Positions 26,173 to 34,431 of a stretch of 64,000 bases of DNA are shown piece by piece (positions within the stretch are counted from its first letter, which is position 1; the number at the start of each line of letters is the position of its first letter). Where the stretch lies: positions 1 to 64,000 of the forward strand of contig JBMNNX010000004.1 in NCBI GenBank assembly GCA_050942745.1. Direction: 5' to 3'. The position numbers and the translations under genes were made by a program. This stretch comes from UBA10939 sp050942745 (GTDB lineage: Bacteria > Myxococcota > Myxococcia > Myxococcales > UBA5297). The notes below the pieces were generated by a model, which saw nothing but the letters and a program-made list of their open reading frames with translations, had not been told where the DNA came from and ran no database searches.

Positions 26173-26454
26173 CCGCAGGACCTCCGAACCGCGGGCTCGC
26201 TTCGAGGCCGCAAGCAATCGCAAACGAGGCGCCGGCCCTGAGTCGTGGGGCCGGCGCTCCTGTTCTTGGCGCTCGCCGTCTTGTTCGTCCGGCCACGTTC
26301 GCTGGCGCCGGCACGAAGTGCGCCGATCCGACCGATGGACGGGGCTCCAGCTCTGCCACCGCCTCGGGCCCAGCGCTCGGTCAGGTGCCCACACCGTGAG
26401 TTGGCGGCCGCGCGAAGGGAAAGTGGTGGGGAGCGCGGGATCGCCCCTCACTTC

Positions 26455-26475
26455 GGGGCGACCGATGGTCGCCCC
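26455..26475. terminator. Perfect GC hairpin
   Basis: The arms GGGGCGACC and GGTCGCCCC are separated by three bases, followed by TACGCTCCTAATTAA. It may end transcription of the lipoprotein gene about 280 bp upstream, or may be a dispersed palindrome like those at 10783 and 40074. Confidence 0.4.
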
Positions 26476-26574
26476 TACGCTCCTAATTAACACCTTCATC
26501 TGTGCGAGGTCGTAGCTGCCCAAGAGCCCGCGAAGAGCTCGGCGTGGCCGCGACGGGCTCTCGCCCCCGGCCTC

Positions 26575-26645
26575 GCAAGCTCGGCCTGCTGCGCCTGTCG
26601 AAGGGGCTCGGGCTGACGGGTGTTGGTTCAAGGCCACAGCCGGCC
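26575..26645. repeat. 71-bp direct repeat, left copy
   Basis: It matches 27470-27540 at about 64 of 71 positions without gaps, in the same orientation. The two copies flank the DUF1059-like gene, 895 bp apart. Confidence 0.8.
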
Positions 26646-26772
26646 AACGGACCGGAGACAAGCTCGGAGTGTCCGGGCGGCGCGAGGTCCGAGGAGCGCA
26701 CGGGCGCGCGCTGCTTGGTTGCGTCGCGTCGGCACGTCTCAACCTTTGATGGAGGAGGGCGAGTGCGACGCT

Positions 26773-27174
26773 ATGGGCGAGCGGACGATGATCGACCTCA
26801 GGCGCCTGCCGGACCTGGACTGCACGCTGGTCCTCGCCGGGACGGAACAGGAGGTGATGCACGCGGCGGGCACGCACCTGAGGACGATCCACGGCATGGA
26901 CGAGGAGCCCGATCTCGCCGAGCTCCTGCGAGGCGCGCTGGAGGAAGCGCGTCCGATTCCTGCGGCGCCCGGCCGCAAGGTCTTCGACTTTCGCGACTTC
27001 GCTGGCGGAGCGGGCTCGCTCACTATCGAGGGTGGCGAAGAGGAGGTGTTGGAGGTCGCCTCCGCGCACGCAGTCTCGGCGCTCGGCTATCCCTACACCG
27101 CGCGGCTCATCGGCGCGCTGCACGAGCGGATTCGCGAGCGGGCGCCGGGTGAGATCCAGCCCGAGGCGCCTTGA
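26773..27174 (+). CDS. DUF1059-like small protein with two related halves
   Basis: This 133-aa cytoplasmic protein has an N-terminal half (LDCTLVLAGTEQEVMHAAGT, then HLRTIHGM) resembling the DUF1059 family, short proteins of unknown function with a conserved EEV...A..HA....HG pattern. The second half (IEGGEEEVLEVASAHAVSAL) looks like a diverged second copy, so this may be a tandem DUF1059 protein. Start choice is uncertain: ATG at 26749 precedes GGAGGAGGG, while ATG at 26773 follows it at 13 bases and ATG at 26788 is a third option. The gene is bounded by 71-bp direct repeats. Confidence 0.6.
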   Translation: MGERTMIDLRRLPDLDCTLVLAGTEQEVMHAAGTHLRTIHGMDEEPDLAELLRGALEEARPIPAAPGRKVFDFRDFAGGAGSLTIEGGEEEVLEVASAHAVSALGYPYTARLIGALHERIRERAPGEIQPEAP

Positions 27175-27550
27175 GGCGCCCTTCGACTCCGTTCCTGGCG
27201 CTCGCCCGTCGGGAGCTGCGCTCCTGGCCAAGAACAGGCCGCCGGGACGGCGGCCTTCCCTCCTCAATCGCGACCTCTCTTCACAAATCCCGTCGCCGGA
27301 TGTGACCTCGCCGCGAATGGATGCGTGTGTGGCGGCAAGATTGCCGCAGGTGGGGAAGGTGGAGCAACACCAGATCCGCCACTCGTCGTTCGGGCGACCG
27401 CAAGAGACCTGTCGCCGCGACACGACGCGGAGCTGGAGCTCCGCGGTCCATCCGTTCGGTCGAGGCGTCGCAAGCTCGGCCTCCTGAGCCTGTCGCTGTG
27501 GCTCGGGCTGACCGGTGTTGGTTCAAGGTCACAGCCGGCCCGGCCTGCGC
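27175..27550. other. Intergenic region with repeat fragments
   Basis: It holds a degenerate copy of the 79-bp unit (about 27178-27240, GCCCTTCGACTCCGTTCC), a hairpin around GCGGAGCTGGAGCTCCGC near 27428 and the right 71-bp repeat. No supported gene. Confidence 0.65.
27470..27540. repeat. 71-bp direct repeat, right copy
   Basis: See the left copy at 26575-26645. Both end in GGTTCAAGG-C/T-CACAGCCGGCC. It lies just beyond the 3' end of the small membrane-protein gene. Confidence 0.8.
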
Positions 27551-27871
27551 TCAGTGGCGAAGCTGGGAGAGGTCGAAGAAGAGGTCTACGTCCTCTTCGC
27601 AGATGACGCAGGCGCAGCGCACGACGCGCAGGCCGGGGCGGCTGCCTTCGCCGATTCGGTCGAGCAGCCCTCCACAGGGGCAGCGGAAGGTGTCTACGGC
27701 CTCGTCCATCTCGGTGAACGAGGCGATGGTCAGCGGGTTGTCCGGGCTCATGCCAGGCTGCTGCTCGAGCGCGTGCGCGTGGCGCTTGGCGGACCTGCGA
27801 GCGGCGAACGCACGCCACCCGGTGAAGGCGAGGGCGGCGAGCAGGGCGACGGCGATGAGCAGACCGGACAC
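27551..27871 (-). CDS. Small membrane-anchored protein with CxC...CxCxxC cluster
   Basis: This 106-aa protein starts at a GTG at 27871, chosen because GGAGG lies about 9 bases upstream and the chain then opens with a membrane helix (SGLLIAVALLAALAFTGW). A basic stretch (ARRSAKRHAHA) follows, so the rest is probably cytoplasmic. The C-terminal domain has FRCPCGG and then VRCACVICEEDVD, a four- or five-Cys arrangement that could bind zinc or another metal. No family recognised. It is transcribed away from the chemosensory operon that starts 155 bp to the right and may share its promoter region. Confidence 0.65.
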   Translation of the reverse strand: MSGLLIAVALLAALAFTGWRAFAARRSAKRHAHALEQQPGMSPDNPLTIASFTEMDEAVDTFRCPCGGLLDRIGEGSRPGLRVVRCACVICEEDVDLFFDLSQLRH

Positions 27872-28025
27872 GTCGTTGGCCTCCGGAGGCTTACCAGAAC
27901 AGCGCGCCGACCTTATCCCTTCTCGACTCGAGGGTGTGTGCGCCGCAGGCCGGCGAGCGCCGGAGCGCTCGCTTTGCCCCGCGCCGCGAGCGGGTGGAGA
28001 CCCAGGCAAGAGGAGCGGGCAGCCC

Positions 28026-28496
28026 GTGGACATTCTCGTCTTCGAGGTCGGCAAGCAGCGCTACGGAATCTCGACGCAAGACGTGCAGGAGATCGTGCGC
28101 GTGGTGGCCATCACGCCGCTGCCCAACGCCCCCGCCATCGTCGAGGGCGTCATCAACCTGCGTGGCGCGGTAGTGCCGGTGCTTGACGTCCGGGCGCGGT
28201 TCGGCCTGCCTGCCAAGGCGCCTATGCCCTCGGACCAGCTCGTCATCGCCTACGCCGGCTCGCGCCGCGTCGCCCTTCGGGTGGACCGCGCGCTCGAGCT
28301 GATTTCGATCGATCCGGCGGAGGTGACCCCCGCGCACCTGCTCGCCCGCAGGGTCCAGTACCTCGCCGGCGTCGCGCGGCTCCCCGACGGCCTGCTGCTC
28401 ATCCACGACCTGAACACCTTCCTGTCGCACGCCGAGGCCGAGAAGCTCGACGCGGCCAGCGCGCGAGGGGGGCGGCATGCAGACGAGGTGGAGTGA
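28026..28496 (+). CDS. CheW-like adaptor (WspB position)
   Basis: This 156-aa adaptor couples chemoreceptors to the CheA kinase. A single CheW domain fills the chain: DILVFEVGKQRYGISTQDVQ at the start, the conserved INLRGAVVPVLDVRARFG core at about 42-59, and LPDGLLLIHDLNTFLS at the end. The GTG at 28026 has GAGGAG about ten bases upstream; no ATG fits the domain boundary. Its 3' end overlaps the cheR gene by 20 bp. It is the first gene of the cheW-cheR-cheW-mcp-cheA-cheB operon, whose order resembles wspB-C-D with A moved, then E-F. Confidence 0.9.
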   Translation: MDILVFEVGKQRYGISTQDVQEIVRVVAITPLPNAPAIVEGVINLRGAVVPVLDVRARFGLPAKAPMPSDQLVIAYAGSRRVALRVDRALELISIDPAEVTPAHLLARRVQYLAGVARLPDGLLLIHDLNTFLSHAEAEKLDAASARGGRHADEVE

Positions 28497-29904
28497 TCCC
28501 GCCTTCGAGAAGGTCGCTGCAATCGTCACCCGGCACGCCGGCCTGAAGCTCCCCGAGTACCGCTACCACGCGATCGAGCTCGCGGTTCGCAAGGAGCTGT
28601 CCGCGCGGGGCCTGCGCACCGTGGACGAGTACGCGGCGCTCCTCGAGCGCGACGGGGTCGCCCTGTCAGACCTGGTGAGCGCTCTCACGGTGGGCGAGAG
28701 CTACTTTTTTCGCGACGAGGGCCAGTTCGCTCTCATCCGCGAGCGCATCGTGCCCGAGCTGCTGCGCGCCAGGCCGCACGGCCACGTCCTCAGGGTCTGG
28801 AGCGCGGGGTGCGCCGGCGGCGAGGAGCCCTATTCGCTGGCGATGCTGTTCGAGAAGATGGGCCTGGCGCGCCGCGCGTCCATCCTCGCGACCGACATCT
28901 CGCGCCCGGCGCTCGAGAAGGCCCTTCGCGCGGTCTACAGCGCCTGGTCGCTGCGCGGGGCGAGCATGGAGCTCGCCCGCAACTACGTGCGCCCGGTGGG
29001 CAAGGGCTACCAGGTGCTGCCGCGGTTTCGCGACCGGGTGCGGTTCGAGTACCTCAACCTCGCCGAAGACGCCTACCCGTCGATAGCCAGCGGCGTCTTC
29101 GGCATGGACCTCATCCTCTGCCGCAACGTGCTCATCTACTTCGAGCGGCCGGTGGTCGCCTCGGTCGCGCGCCGTCTCTTCGACTCGCTCGCCGAGGGCG
29201 GGTGGCTGCTGCTCGGCGTCTCCGATCCGCGCCTCGGCCAGCTCGCGCCGTTCGAGGTGATCACCACCGGCGCGGGACTCGCCTACCGGCGGCCGGCGCG
29301 CGAAGAGCTCGCGCGGCGCGAGAAGCGGGCCGCGCGCGGGCGGCCCGCTCCCGCCCAGCGGCCGAAAGCGCCCGAGCCCCAGGCGGTCTCCGCCGAGGCG
29401 GCGGCGCCGCCCGACGCGCTGCAGAGGGCGCAGCAGGCCTACGGGCGCGGCAACTACCTCGCGGTCATCGACGCCCTGCGCGACGAGGTTGACTCGCCGG
29501 AGGCGGCCGCCCTGTTCGTGCACGCCTCGGCCAATGCCGGCGACTTTGAGGAGGCGGAGAAGGCGACGGCCATCGCCGCCGAGCGCCACCCGCTCACGCC
29601 GGAGCTGCACTTGTTGTGCGGCTTCGTGCTCGCCGAGCTGGGCCGGGACGAGGAGGCCATTCGAGCGGCTCGCCGAGCGCTCTACCTCGACCGCGGCCTG
29701 GTGGTCGCCCATTTCACGCTCGGGCACTTGTTCGCGCGCCGCGGCGACAGGGCGGCCGCCCGGCGCGCCTTCAAGAACGCCCTGCGCATCGTGCAATCGA
29801 TGCCCGAGGACGCGCTTGTCCGCATGGGTGATGGCGAGCGAGCCGGCAGGCTCGCACAGGTACTTTCGGCGCAGCTCTCACTCTTGGACTCAGGACGCGG
29901 GTAG
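28477..29904 (+). CDS. CheR methyltransferase with C-terminal TPR repeats (WspC/FrzF-like)
   Basis: The enzyme methylates receptor glutamates with S-adenosylmethionine. The 475-aa protein has the all-alpha N-terminal CheR domain (about 1-75, with ALTVGESYFFRD at its end) and the methyltransferase domain (about 80-275; SAGCAGGEEPYSLAM is the SAM site, ILATDIS and LILCRNVLIYF further conserved parts). A Pro/Ala linker and TPR repeats follow, to the C-terminus (about 310-470). CheR proteins with TPRs are typical of Wsp and Frz type systems rather than swimming chemotaxis. GAGGGGGG precedes the ATG. It overlaps cheW and is followed four bases later by the second cheW. Confidence 0.93.
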   Translation: MQTRWSDPAFEKVAAIVTRHAGLKLPEYRYHAIELAVRKELSARGLRTVDEYAALLERDGVALSDLVSALTVGESYFFRDEGQFALIRERIVPELLRARPHGHVLRVWSAGCAGGEEPYSLAMLFEKMGLARRASILATDISRPALEKALRAVYSAWSLRGASMELARNYVRPVGKGYQVLPRFRDRVRFEYLNLAEDAYPSIASGVFGMDLILCRNVLIYFERPVVASVARRLFDSLAEGGWLLLGVSDPRLGQLAPFEVITTGAGLAYRRPAREELARREKRAARGRPAPAQRPKAPEPQAVSAEAAAPPDALQRAQQAYGRGNYLAVIDALRDEVDSPEAAALFVHASANAGDFEEAEKATAIAAERHPLTPELHLLCGFVLAELGRDEEAIRAARRALYLDRGLVVAHFTLGHLFARRGDRAAARRAFKNALRIVQSMPEDALVRMGDGERAGRLAQVLSAQLSLLDSGRG

Positions 29905-29907
29905 TCG

Positions 29908-30543
29908 ATGGCAGCGAGCGACGAGCGCTCGAGCAACCCAGTCGATTGGCGGGCGGTCCACGAACGTCTGCGGCGGGCGACCGAGCGGCAGGCGGAACGC
30001 CTCTCGCCGGCGCGCGTCCAGGAGATCCTGGACGAGCGGGCGCGCGCCTTGGCGCGGGTGCCGGCGCCGCGGCGCGCTGCGGGTCGGCTCGAGCTGGTCG
30101 CCTTTCGACTCGGGCAGGAGCGCTACGCGCTCGAGTCGGCCTACGTGCGGCGGCTGCTGCGGCGGGCTCGGCTGACCGAGACCCCGGGCGCGCCCGCGCC
30201 GCTGCGCGGCCTCATCAACCTGCAGGGCGAGGTGGTCGCCGTCTTCGACCTGGCGGCCGTGCTGCAAGGGCGCAGGCTCGAATGGACCGACCACACCGCC
30301 GCGCTCGTGCTCGGAGCCCAGCGCCCCGAGCTCGCGGTGCCCGTCGAAGTCGGTGTCGACATCGTGACGCTCGACCCGGCCGAGATCCACGCGCCCGGCC
30401 CGTCCGTCGTGCCCCTCGCACAGGATCTCGTCGCGGGCGTGACGCGGGACGCGCTCGTCGTGCTCAAAGCCACGGCCTTGCTGCACGGCCCGCGCTTCGT
30501 CGTCGACGCTGGCAGCGAGGCCCAGCCTGGGGAGATGAGATGA
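29908..30543 (+). CDS. CheW-like adaptor with N-terminal extension (WspD position)
   Basis: This 211-aa protein has a CheW domain at about 60-205 (LELVAFRLGQERYALESAYV, GLINLQGEVVAVFDLAAVL) preceded by about 60 residues rich in Arg and Glu that are predicted helical. The longer second CheW next to CheR-TPR is the WspD arrangement. It starts four bases after cheR and ends in an ATGA overlap with the receptor gene, so expression is coupled. It probably joins the same receptor array as the first CheW. Confidence 0.9.
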   Translation: MAASDERSSNPVDWRAVHERLRRATERQAERLSPARVQEILDERARALARVPAPRRAAGRLELVAFRLGQERYALESAYVRRLLRRARLTETPGAPAPLRGLINLQGEVVAVFDLAAVLQGRRLEWTDHTAALVLGAQRPELAVPVEVGVDIVTLDPAEIHAPGPSVVPLAQDLVAGVTRDALVVLKATALLHGPRFVVDAGSEAQPGEMR

Positions 30544-32183
30544 AGTGGCCCAGCTCGATAGGGTTCAAGCTCAGCGTCGTCATCGCCTCGCTGGCGATCG
30601 CCGTCTCGGCGCTGCTCGCGTCCAACCTCGTGCTGCTCGGCCAGCTCGAGGGCGAGGTCATCTGGACCGACACGCTCGTCGAGGGCGGGCTGGTTCGCTA
30701 CCGCATCCTCGACCATGCCGAGCAGCTCTTCGACGTCCCTCCGGCCGAGAGAGCCGCGAACGCGCAGGACCTGCGCGACGACCTCACAAGGATGGACGAG
30801 CGCTTCGAGGTGCTGCTGGGGGGAGATCCGGCGCGGGGCGTGCCCCCTGGGACCAGCCCTCAGCTCGCCTCGGCCATCGAGAGCCGCCAGACCGAGTGGC
30901 AGCGCGAGGTCCGGCCGCTCGTCGAGCAGATCCTACGCGCCGAGAGCCGCGATCAGGTCGCCCCCGCGCTCCGGACGCTGCGCGCGACGACCGAGAGCTT
31001 TGTCGCCGAGCTGACGCAGAACATCGCCAGGGCCGAGCGCGAGTACCACGACAAGCTGAGCACGCTCCAGTGGCTGCAGATTGGCTTCTTCATCTTCGTG
31101 CTGCTGCTGCTCGGGCTGACCGCCTCGATCTTTCGCAGCAGCGTGCGCCGGGTGCGCGCTCTCGCCGGGACCGCCGAGCGCATCGCGGCCGGCAGCCTCG
31201 ACGAGCGGGCCGCGGTGAGCGGCGACGACGAGGTCGCCCAGCTCGGCAGCGCCTTCGACGCGATGACCGAGAAGCTGCGCTCGAGTCTCGCCAGCGAGCG
31301 CGAGGCGCGCGGGCGCACCGAGGAGCTGCTGCAGACGGTGCGCGAGACGGCCACCCGCCTCGCCACGGCGACCAGCGAGATCGCCGCGAGCACCAACGAG
31401 CAGGCCTCCGGCGCCCGCGAGCAGGCGGGTTCGGTCTCCGAGACGGTGAGCATCGTCGAGCAGCTCAGCGCCATGTCAGGCCAGGCCACCGAGCGCGCCC
31501 GCTCAGCGGCGGAGACCTCGCGCCGCTCGGAGGAGAGCGCCGAGAAGGGCCGCGGCGCGGTCGAGCGCGCGGTGAGCACCATGGCCGCGGCCAAGGAGCA
31601 GGCCGACTCGGTCGCCGAGCGCATCGTGCGCCTTGCCGAGCAGATCCAGACGGTCGGCGAGATCATCTCGCTCGTCGACGACATCTCCGACCAGACGAAC
31701 ATGCTCGCCCTCAACGCGGCCATCGAGGCCTCGCGTGCCGGCGAGCAGGGCAAGGGCTTCTCGGTGGTCGCCGCCGAGGTCAAATCGCTCGCCGAGCGGG
31801 TCAAGCGGGCGACCGTGGAGACCACGCGCATCCTCAACGAGATCCAGCGCATGGCGAGCAGCTCGGTGGTCGCCACCGAGCAATACTCGCGCAGCGTCAA
31901 CGAGGCGATGCAGGCCGCGCGGGTCTCGGGCGAGACCCTCGGGTGGCTCACCGACGCCATCGGCGAGATAGCGCGCACCTCGGCCAACGCCGCCTCGGCG
32001 GCCGACCAGCAGGCGCAGGGCCTGGCGCAGATCAACCGGGCGATGCGCGACATGAAGCAGACCGCCGATCAGTCGGTGGCCGCGGTCGGGCAGACCGAGC
32101 GCGCGGTCCAGGACCTCAACACCCTCGCGGTGCGGCTGACCGAGCTGCTCTCCGAGCCGGCGGAGTGGTCGTCGCGCGGGTAA
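30540..32183 (+). CDS. Methyl-accepting chemoreceptor, two TM helices (WspA-like)
   Basis: This is a membrane chemoreceptor of 547 aa. TM1 is at about 10-33 (SVVIASLAIAVSALLASNLV). A periplasmic domain of about 145 residues, predicted all-helical, is followed by TM2 at about 180-201 (IGFFIFVLLLLGLTASIF), HAMP at about 204-255 and a cytoplasmic signalling hairpin whose tip reads DISDQTNMLALNAAIEASRA with GKGFSVVAAEV after it. There is no C-terminal pentapeptide tether for CheR, so the TPR domain of the partner CheR may do the docking. The ATG overlaps the second cheW stop. The ligand is unknown; Wsp-type receptors sense surface contact or envelope stress. Confidence 0.92.
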   Translation: MKWPSSIGFKLSVVIASLAIAVSALLASNLVLLGQLEGEVIWTDTLVEGGLVRYRILDHAEQLFDVPPAERAANAQDLRDDLTRMDERFEVLLGGDPARGVPPGTSPQLASAIESRQTEWQREVRPLVEQILRAESRDQVAPALRTLRATTESFVAELTQNIARAEREYHDKLSTLQWLQIGFFIFVLLLLGLTASIFRSSVRRVRALAGTAERIAAGSLDERAAVSGDDEVAQLGSAFDAMTEKLRSSLASEREARGRTEELLQTVRETATRLATATSEIAASTNEQASGAREQAGSVSETVSIVEQLSAMSGQATERARSAAETSRRSEESAEKGRGAVERAVSTMAAAKEQADSVAERIVRLAEQIQTVGEIISLVDDISDQTNMLALNAAIEASRAGEQGKGFSVVAAEVKSLAERVKRATVETTRILNEIQRMASSSVVATEQYSRSVNEAMQAARVSGETLGWLTDAIGEIARTSANAASAADQQAQGLAQINRAMRDMKQTADQSVAAVGQTERAVQDLNTLAVRLTELLSEPAEWSSRG

Positions 32184-32211
32184 TGCAGGGCCCGCGGCGA
32201 CGGAGGGCAGG

Positions 32212-34428
32212 ATGGACAGGGACGAGCTGCTCGAGCGCCTGAGCCAGGCCTTCGTCGCCGAGCTCGACGAGCACGTGCGCGTCCTCAACGAGAGCCTTCT
32301 CGCCCTGGAGAAGCAGGCCGACGAGGCGGGGCGCGCCGCGCTCATCGAGCGGCTGTTCCGCGAGGCGCACAGCATCAAGGGCTCGGCGCGCGCGGCCAGC
32401 GTCGAGCTCGTCGAGCGGGCGAGCAGCCGGATAGAGGAGATCCTCTCGGCGCTGCGCGACGGGCGCCGCCCGCTCGACACCGAGCTCATCGACCTGCTCT
32501 TCCAGGCGACCGACGCCATCGAGGAGGCGGGAGCGCGCCTCAAGGCGAGGCAAGGCCTCGAGGGCACGGCGCTCGAGGGGCTCGTGGCGCGGCTCGAACA
32601 GGTCGCCGCGGGCGCTTCGCGAGGGGCGCCTGCGCCGCTGCCCGCGCTCGCCGCCGCGCCGGCGCCGGGCGCTCTCGAGACGGTGCGGACCCCGACCGAG
32701 CGGCTCGACCGGCTGCTCGCCCTTGGCGGCGAGCTGCTCGCGGCGCGGCGGGTCGGCGAGGAGCTCGAGGAGCAGATCGCCGGGCTTCAGCTCGAGCTTC
32801 GCCGCTTCGTGCGCGAGAGCGCGTCGGTCGAGAAGCTGCTCGCGCCGCTGCTGCAGGATGGGCAGGCTCCGCGGCGCGGCCCGCGCCGAGGCGCGTGCGA
32901 CGAGGCGCTCGACTCGCTGCGCCGACAGCACGCCAGCCTGCGCCGGCTCGAGGCGCGCGTAGCGGCGCTCTTGGCCGAGGCCGGGGCGGGCAGGCGGCGG
33001 GTCGCGCATGCCATCGAGCCGATGGTCGACGAGGTCCGGGCGCTGCGGATGGTGCCCTTCTTCGAAGCCTGCCGCTCGCTCGAGCGCGCCGTGCGCGACC
33101 TGGCGCACCAGGAGGGCAAGCAGGCCGAGCTCGAGATCTTGGGGGCGGACGTCGAGCTCGATCGGTCGATCATCGAGACGCTGCGCAACCCGCTGCTCCA
33201 CCTCGTTCGCAACGCGGTCGCCCACGGCATCGAGCCGAGCGCCGAGCGCGAGGCGGCCGGCAAGAGTCCGGCCGGGCGGGTCGAGGTGACGGCGACGCTG
33301 CGCGGCTCGCAGGTCGAGGTCGCCGTCGGCGACGACGGCCGCGGCCTCGACATCGAGCGCATCCGCCAGCGCGCGCGCAAGCGCGGCCTGCCGGCTCCGG
33401 CCGACGAGGCGGGCGCAGCCCGGCTCATCTTCCGCCCCGGCTTCTCGACCTTGGCGCTCGTCACCGACCTGGCCGGCCGCGGCGTCGGGCTCGACGTCGT
33501 GCGCCGGGCCGCCGAGTCTCTGCAGGGCTCGGTCGAGGTCGAGTCGCGCCGGGGGCAGGGCGCGCGCTTTGTCATGCGGATGCCGCTCACGCTGGTGAGC
33601 ATCCGCGCGCTGCTCGTCGAGGCCGGCGGCCAGGTCTTCGCCTTCCCGAGCAACCACCTGCAGCGCGTGCTCGCGGCGCGGCCTGGCGACCTGCGGCTGG
33701 TCGAGGGGCGCCAGACGCTGCCCGTCGAGGGCGCGCCCATCCCGGTCGCCTCGCTCGCGGGGCTGCTCGGGCTGCGCGAGCCGGCGCGCCGCGGCGAGAC
33801 GGTCTCGCTGGTGATCGCCGGGACAGCCGATCGGCCGGTGGCCTTCGGGATCGACCGGACGCTCGCCGAGCGGGAGATCCTCGTCAAAGGGCTCGGCCCG
33901 CGGATCAAGCGGCTGCGCCACTTCTCGGGGGCGACCACGCTGCCGAGCGGCGAGCTCGCCCTCATCCTCCAGGTGCCGGATCTGCTGGCGAGCGTGGCCG
34001 GCGCGCCCGCCGCGGTGGCCGCGCCCTATCGAGGGGAGGCGCCTGCCAAGAAGCGGCGCATCGTGCTGGCCGACGATTCGGTGACCACCCGGACGCTCGA
34101 GCGCGGCATCCTCGAGGGGGCCGGCTACGAGGTGCGCGTCGCGGCCGACGGCGTCCAGGCGTGGCGCCTGCTGCAGGCCGAGGGGGCCGACCTGCTCGTC
34201 GTCGACGTGGACATGCCGGCGATGAGCGGGCTCGAGCTGACCGAGAAGGTCCGCGCTTCCGAACAGTTCCGAGAGCTGCCGGTGATCCTCGTGACGGCCC
34301 TCGAGACCGAGGATGATAGGTTGCGCGGCCTGCGAGCCGGGGCGAGCGCCTACCTCACCAAGAGCACCTTCGACCAGCGCAACCTTCTCGAGACCATCGA
34401 ACAGCTCCTCGGGGAGCCGGGGGAATAG
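32212..34428 (+). CDS. CheA-type hybrid histidine kinase with C-terminal receiver (WspE/FrzE-like)
   Basis: This 738-aa kinase reads the receptor state and autophosphorylates. Domains in order: Hpt (1-110, phospho-His53 in REAHSIKGSARAAS), linker, dimerisation helices (about 165-275), HATPase (NPLLHLVRNAVAHGIEPS, DDGRGLDIERI, GRGVGLDVVRRA), CheW-like domain (about 460-590) and receiver (about 620-735, LADDS, phospho-Asp665, conserved VTA and KS). The built-in receiver replaces a separate CheY, as in WspE and FrzE. It follows the receptor after 28 bp and precedes cheB by three bases. Confidence 0.94.
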   Translation: MDRDELLERLSQAFVAELDEHVRVLNESLLALEKQADEAGRAALIERLFREAHSIKGSARAASVELVERASSRIEEILSALRDGRRPLDTELIDLLFQATDAIEEAGARLKARQGLEGTALEGLVARLEQVAAGASRGAPAPLPALAAAPAPGALETVRTPTERLDRLLALGGELLAARRVGEELEEQIAGLQLELRRFVRESASVEKLLAPLLQDGQAPRRGPRRGACDEALDSLRRQHASLRRLEARVAALLAEAGAGRRRVAHAIEPMVDEVRALRMVPFFEACRSLERAVRDLAHQEGKQAELEILGADVELDRSIIETLRNPLLHLVRNAVAHGIEPSAEREAAGKSPAGRVEVTATLRGSQVEVAVGDDGRGLDIERIRQRARKRGLPAPADEAGAARLIFRPGFSTLALVTDLAGRGVGLDVVRRAAESLQGSVEVESRRGQGARFVMRMPLTLVSIRALLVEAGGQVFAFPSNHLQRVLAARPGDLRLVEGRQTLPVEGAPIPVASLAGLLGLREPARRGETVSLVIAGTADRPVAFGIDRTLAEREILVKGLGPRIKRLRHFSGATTLPSGELALILQVPDLLASVAGAPAAVAAPYRGEAPAKKRRIVLADDSVTTRTLERGILEGAGYEVRVAADGVQAWRLLQAEGADLLVVDVDMPAMSGLELTEKVRASEQFRELPVILVTALETEDDRLRGLRAGASAYLTKSTFDQRNLLETIEQLLGEPGE

Positions 34429-34431
34429 CCG

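Larger units (their letters stand above)
26173..26772. other. Intergenic region with dispersed repeats
   Basis: This 600-bp non-coding stretch contains a fragment of the 107-bp repeat family near 26331-26385, a perfect hairpin at 26455-26475, a short AT-rich run (CTAATTAA) and the first 71-bp direct repeat at 26575-26645. No gene is supported. Confidence 0.65.
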
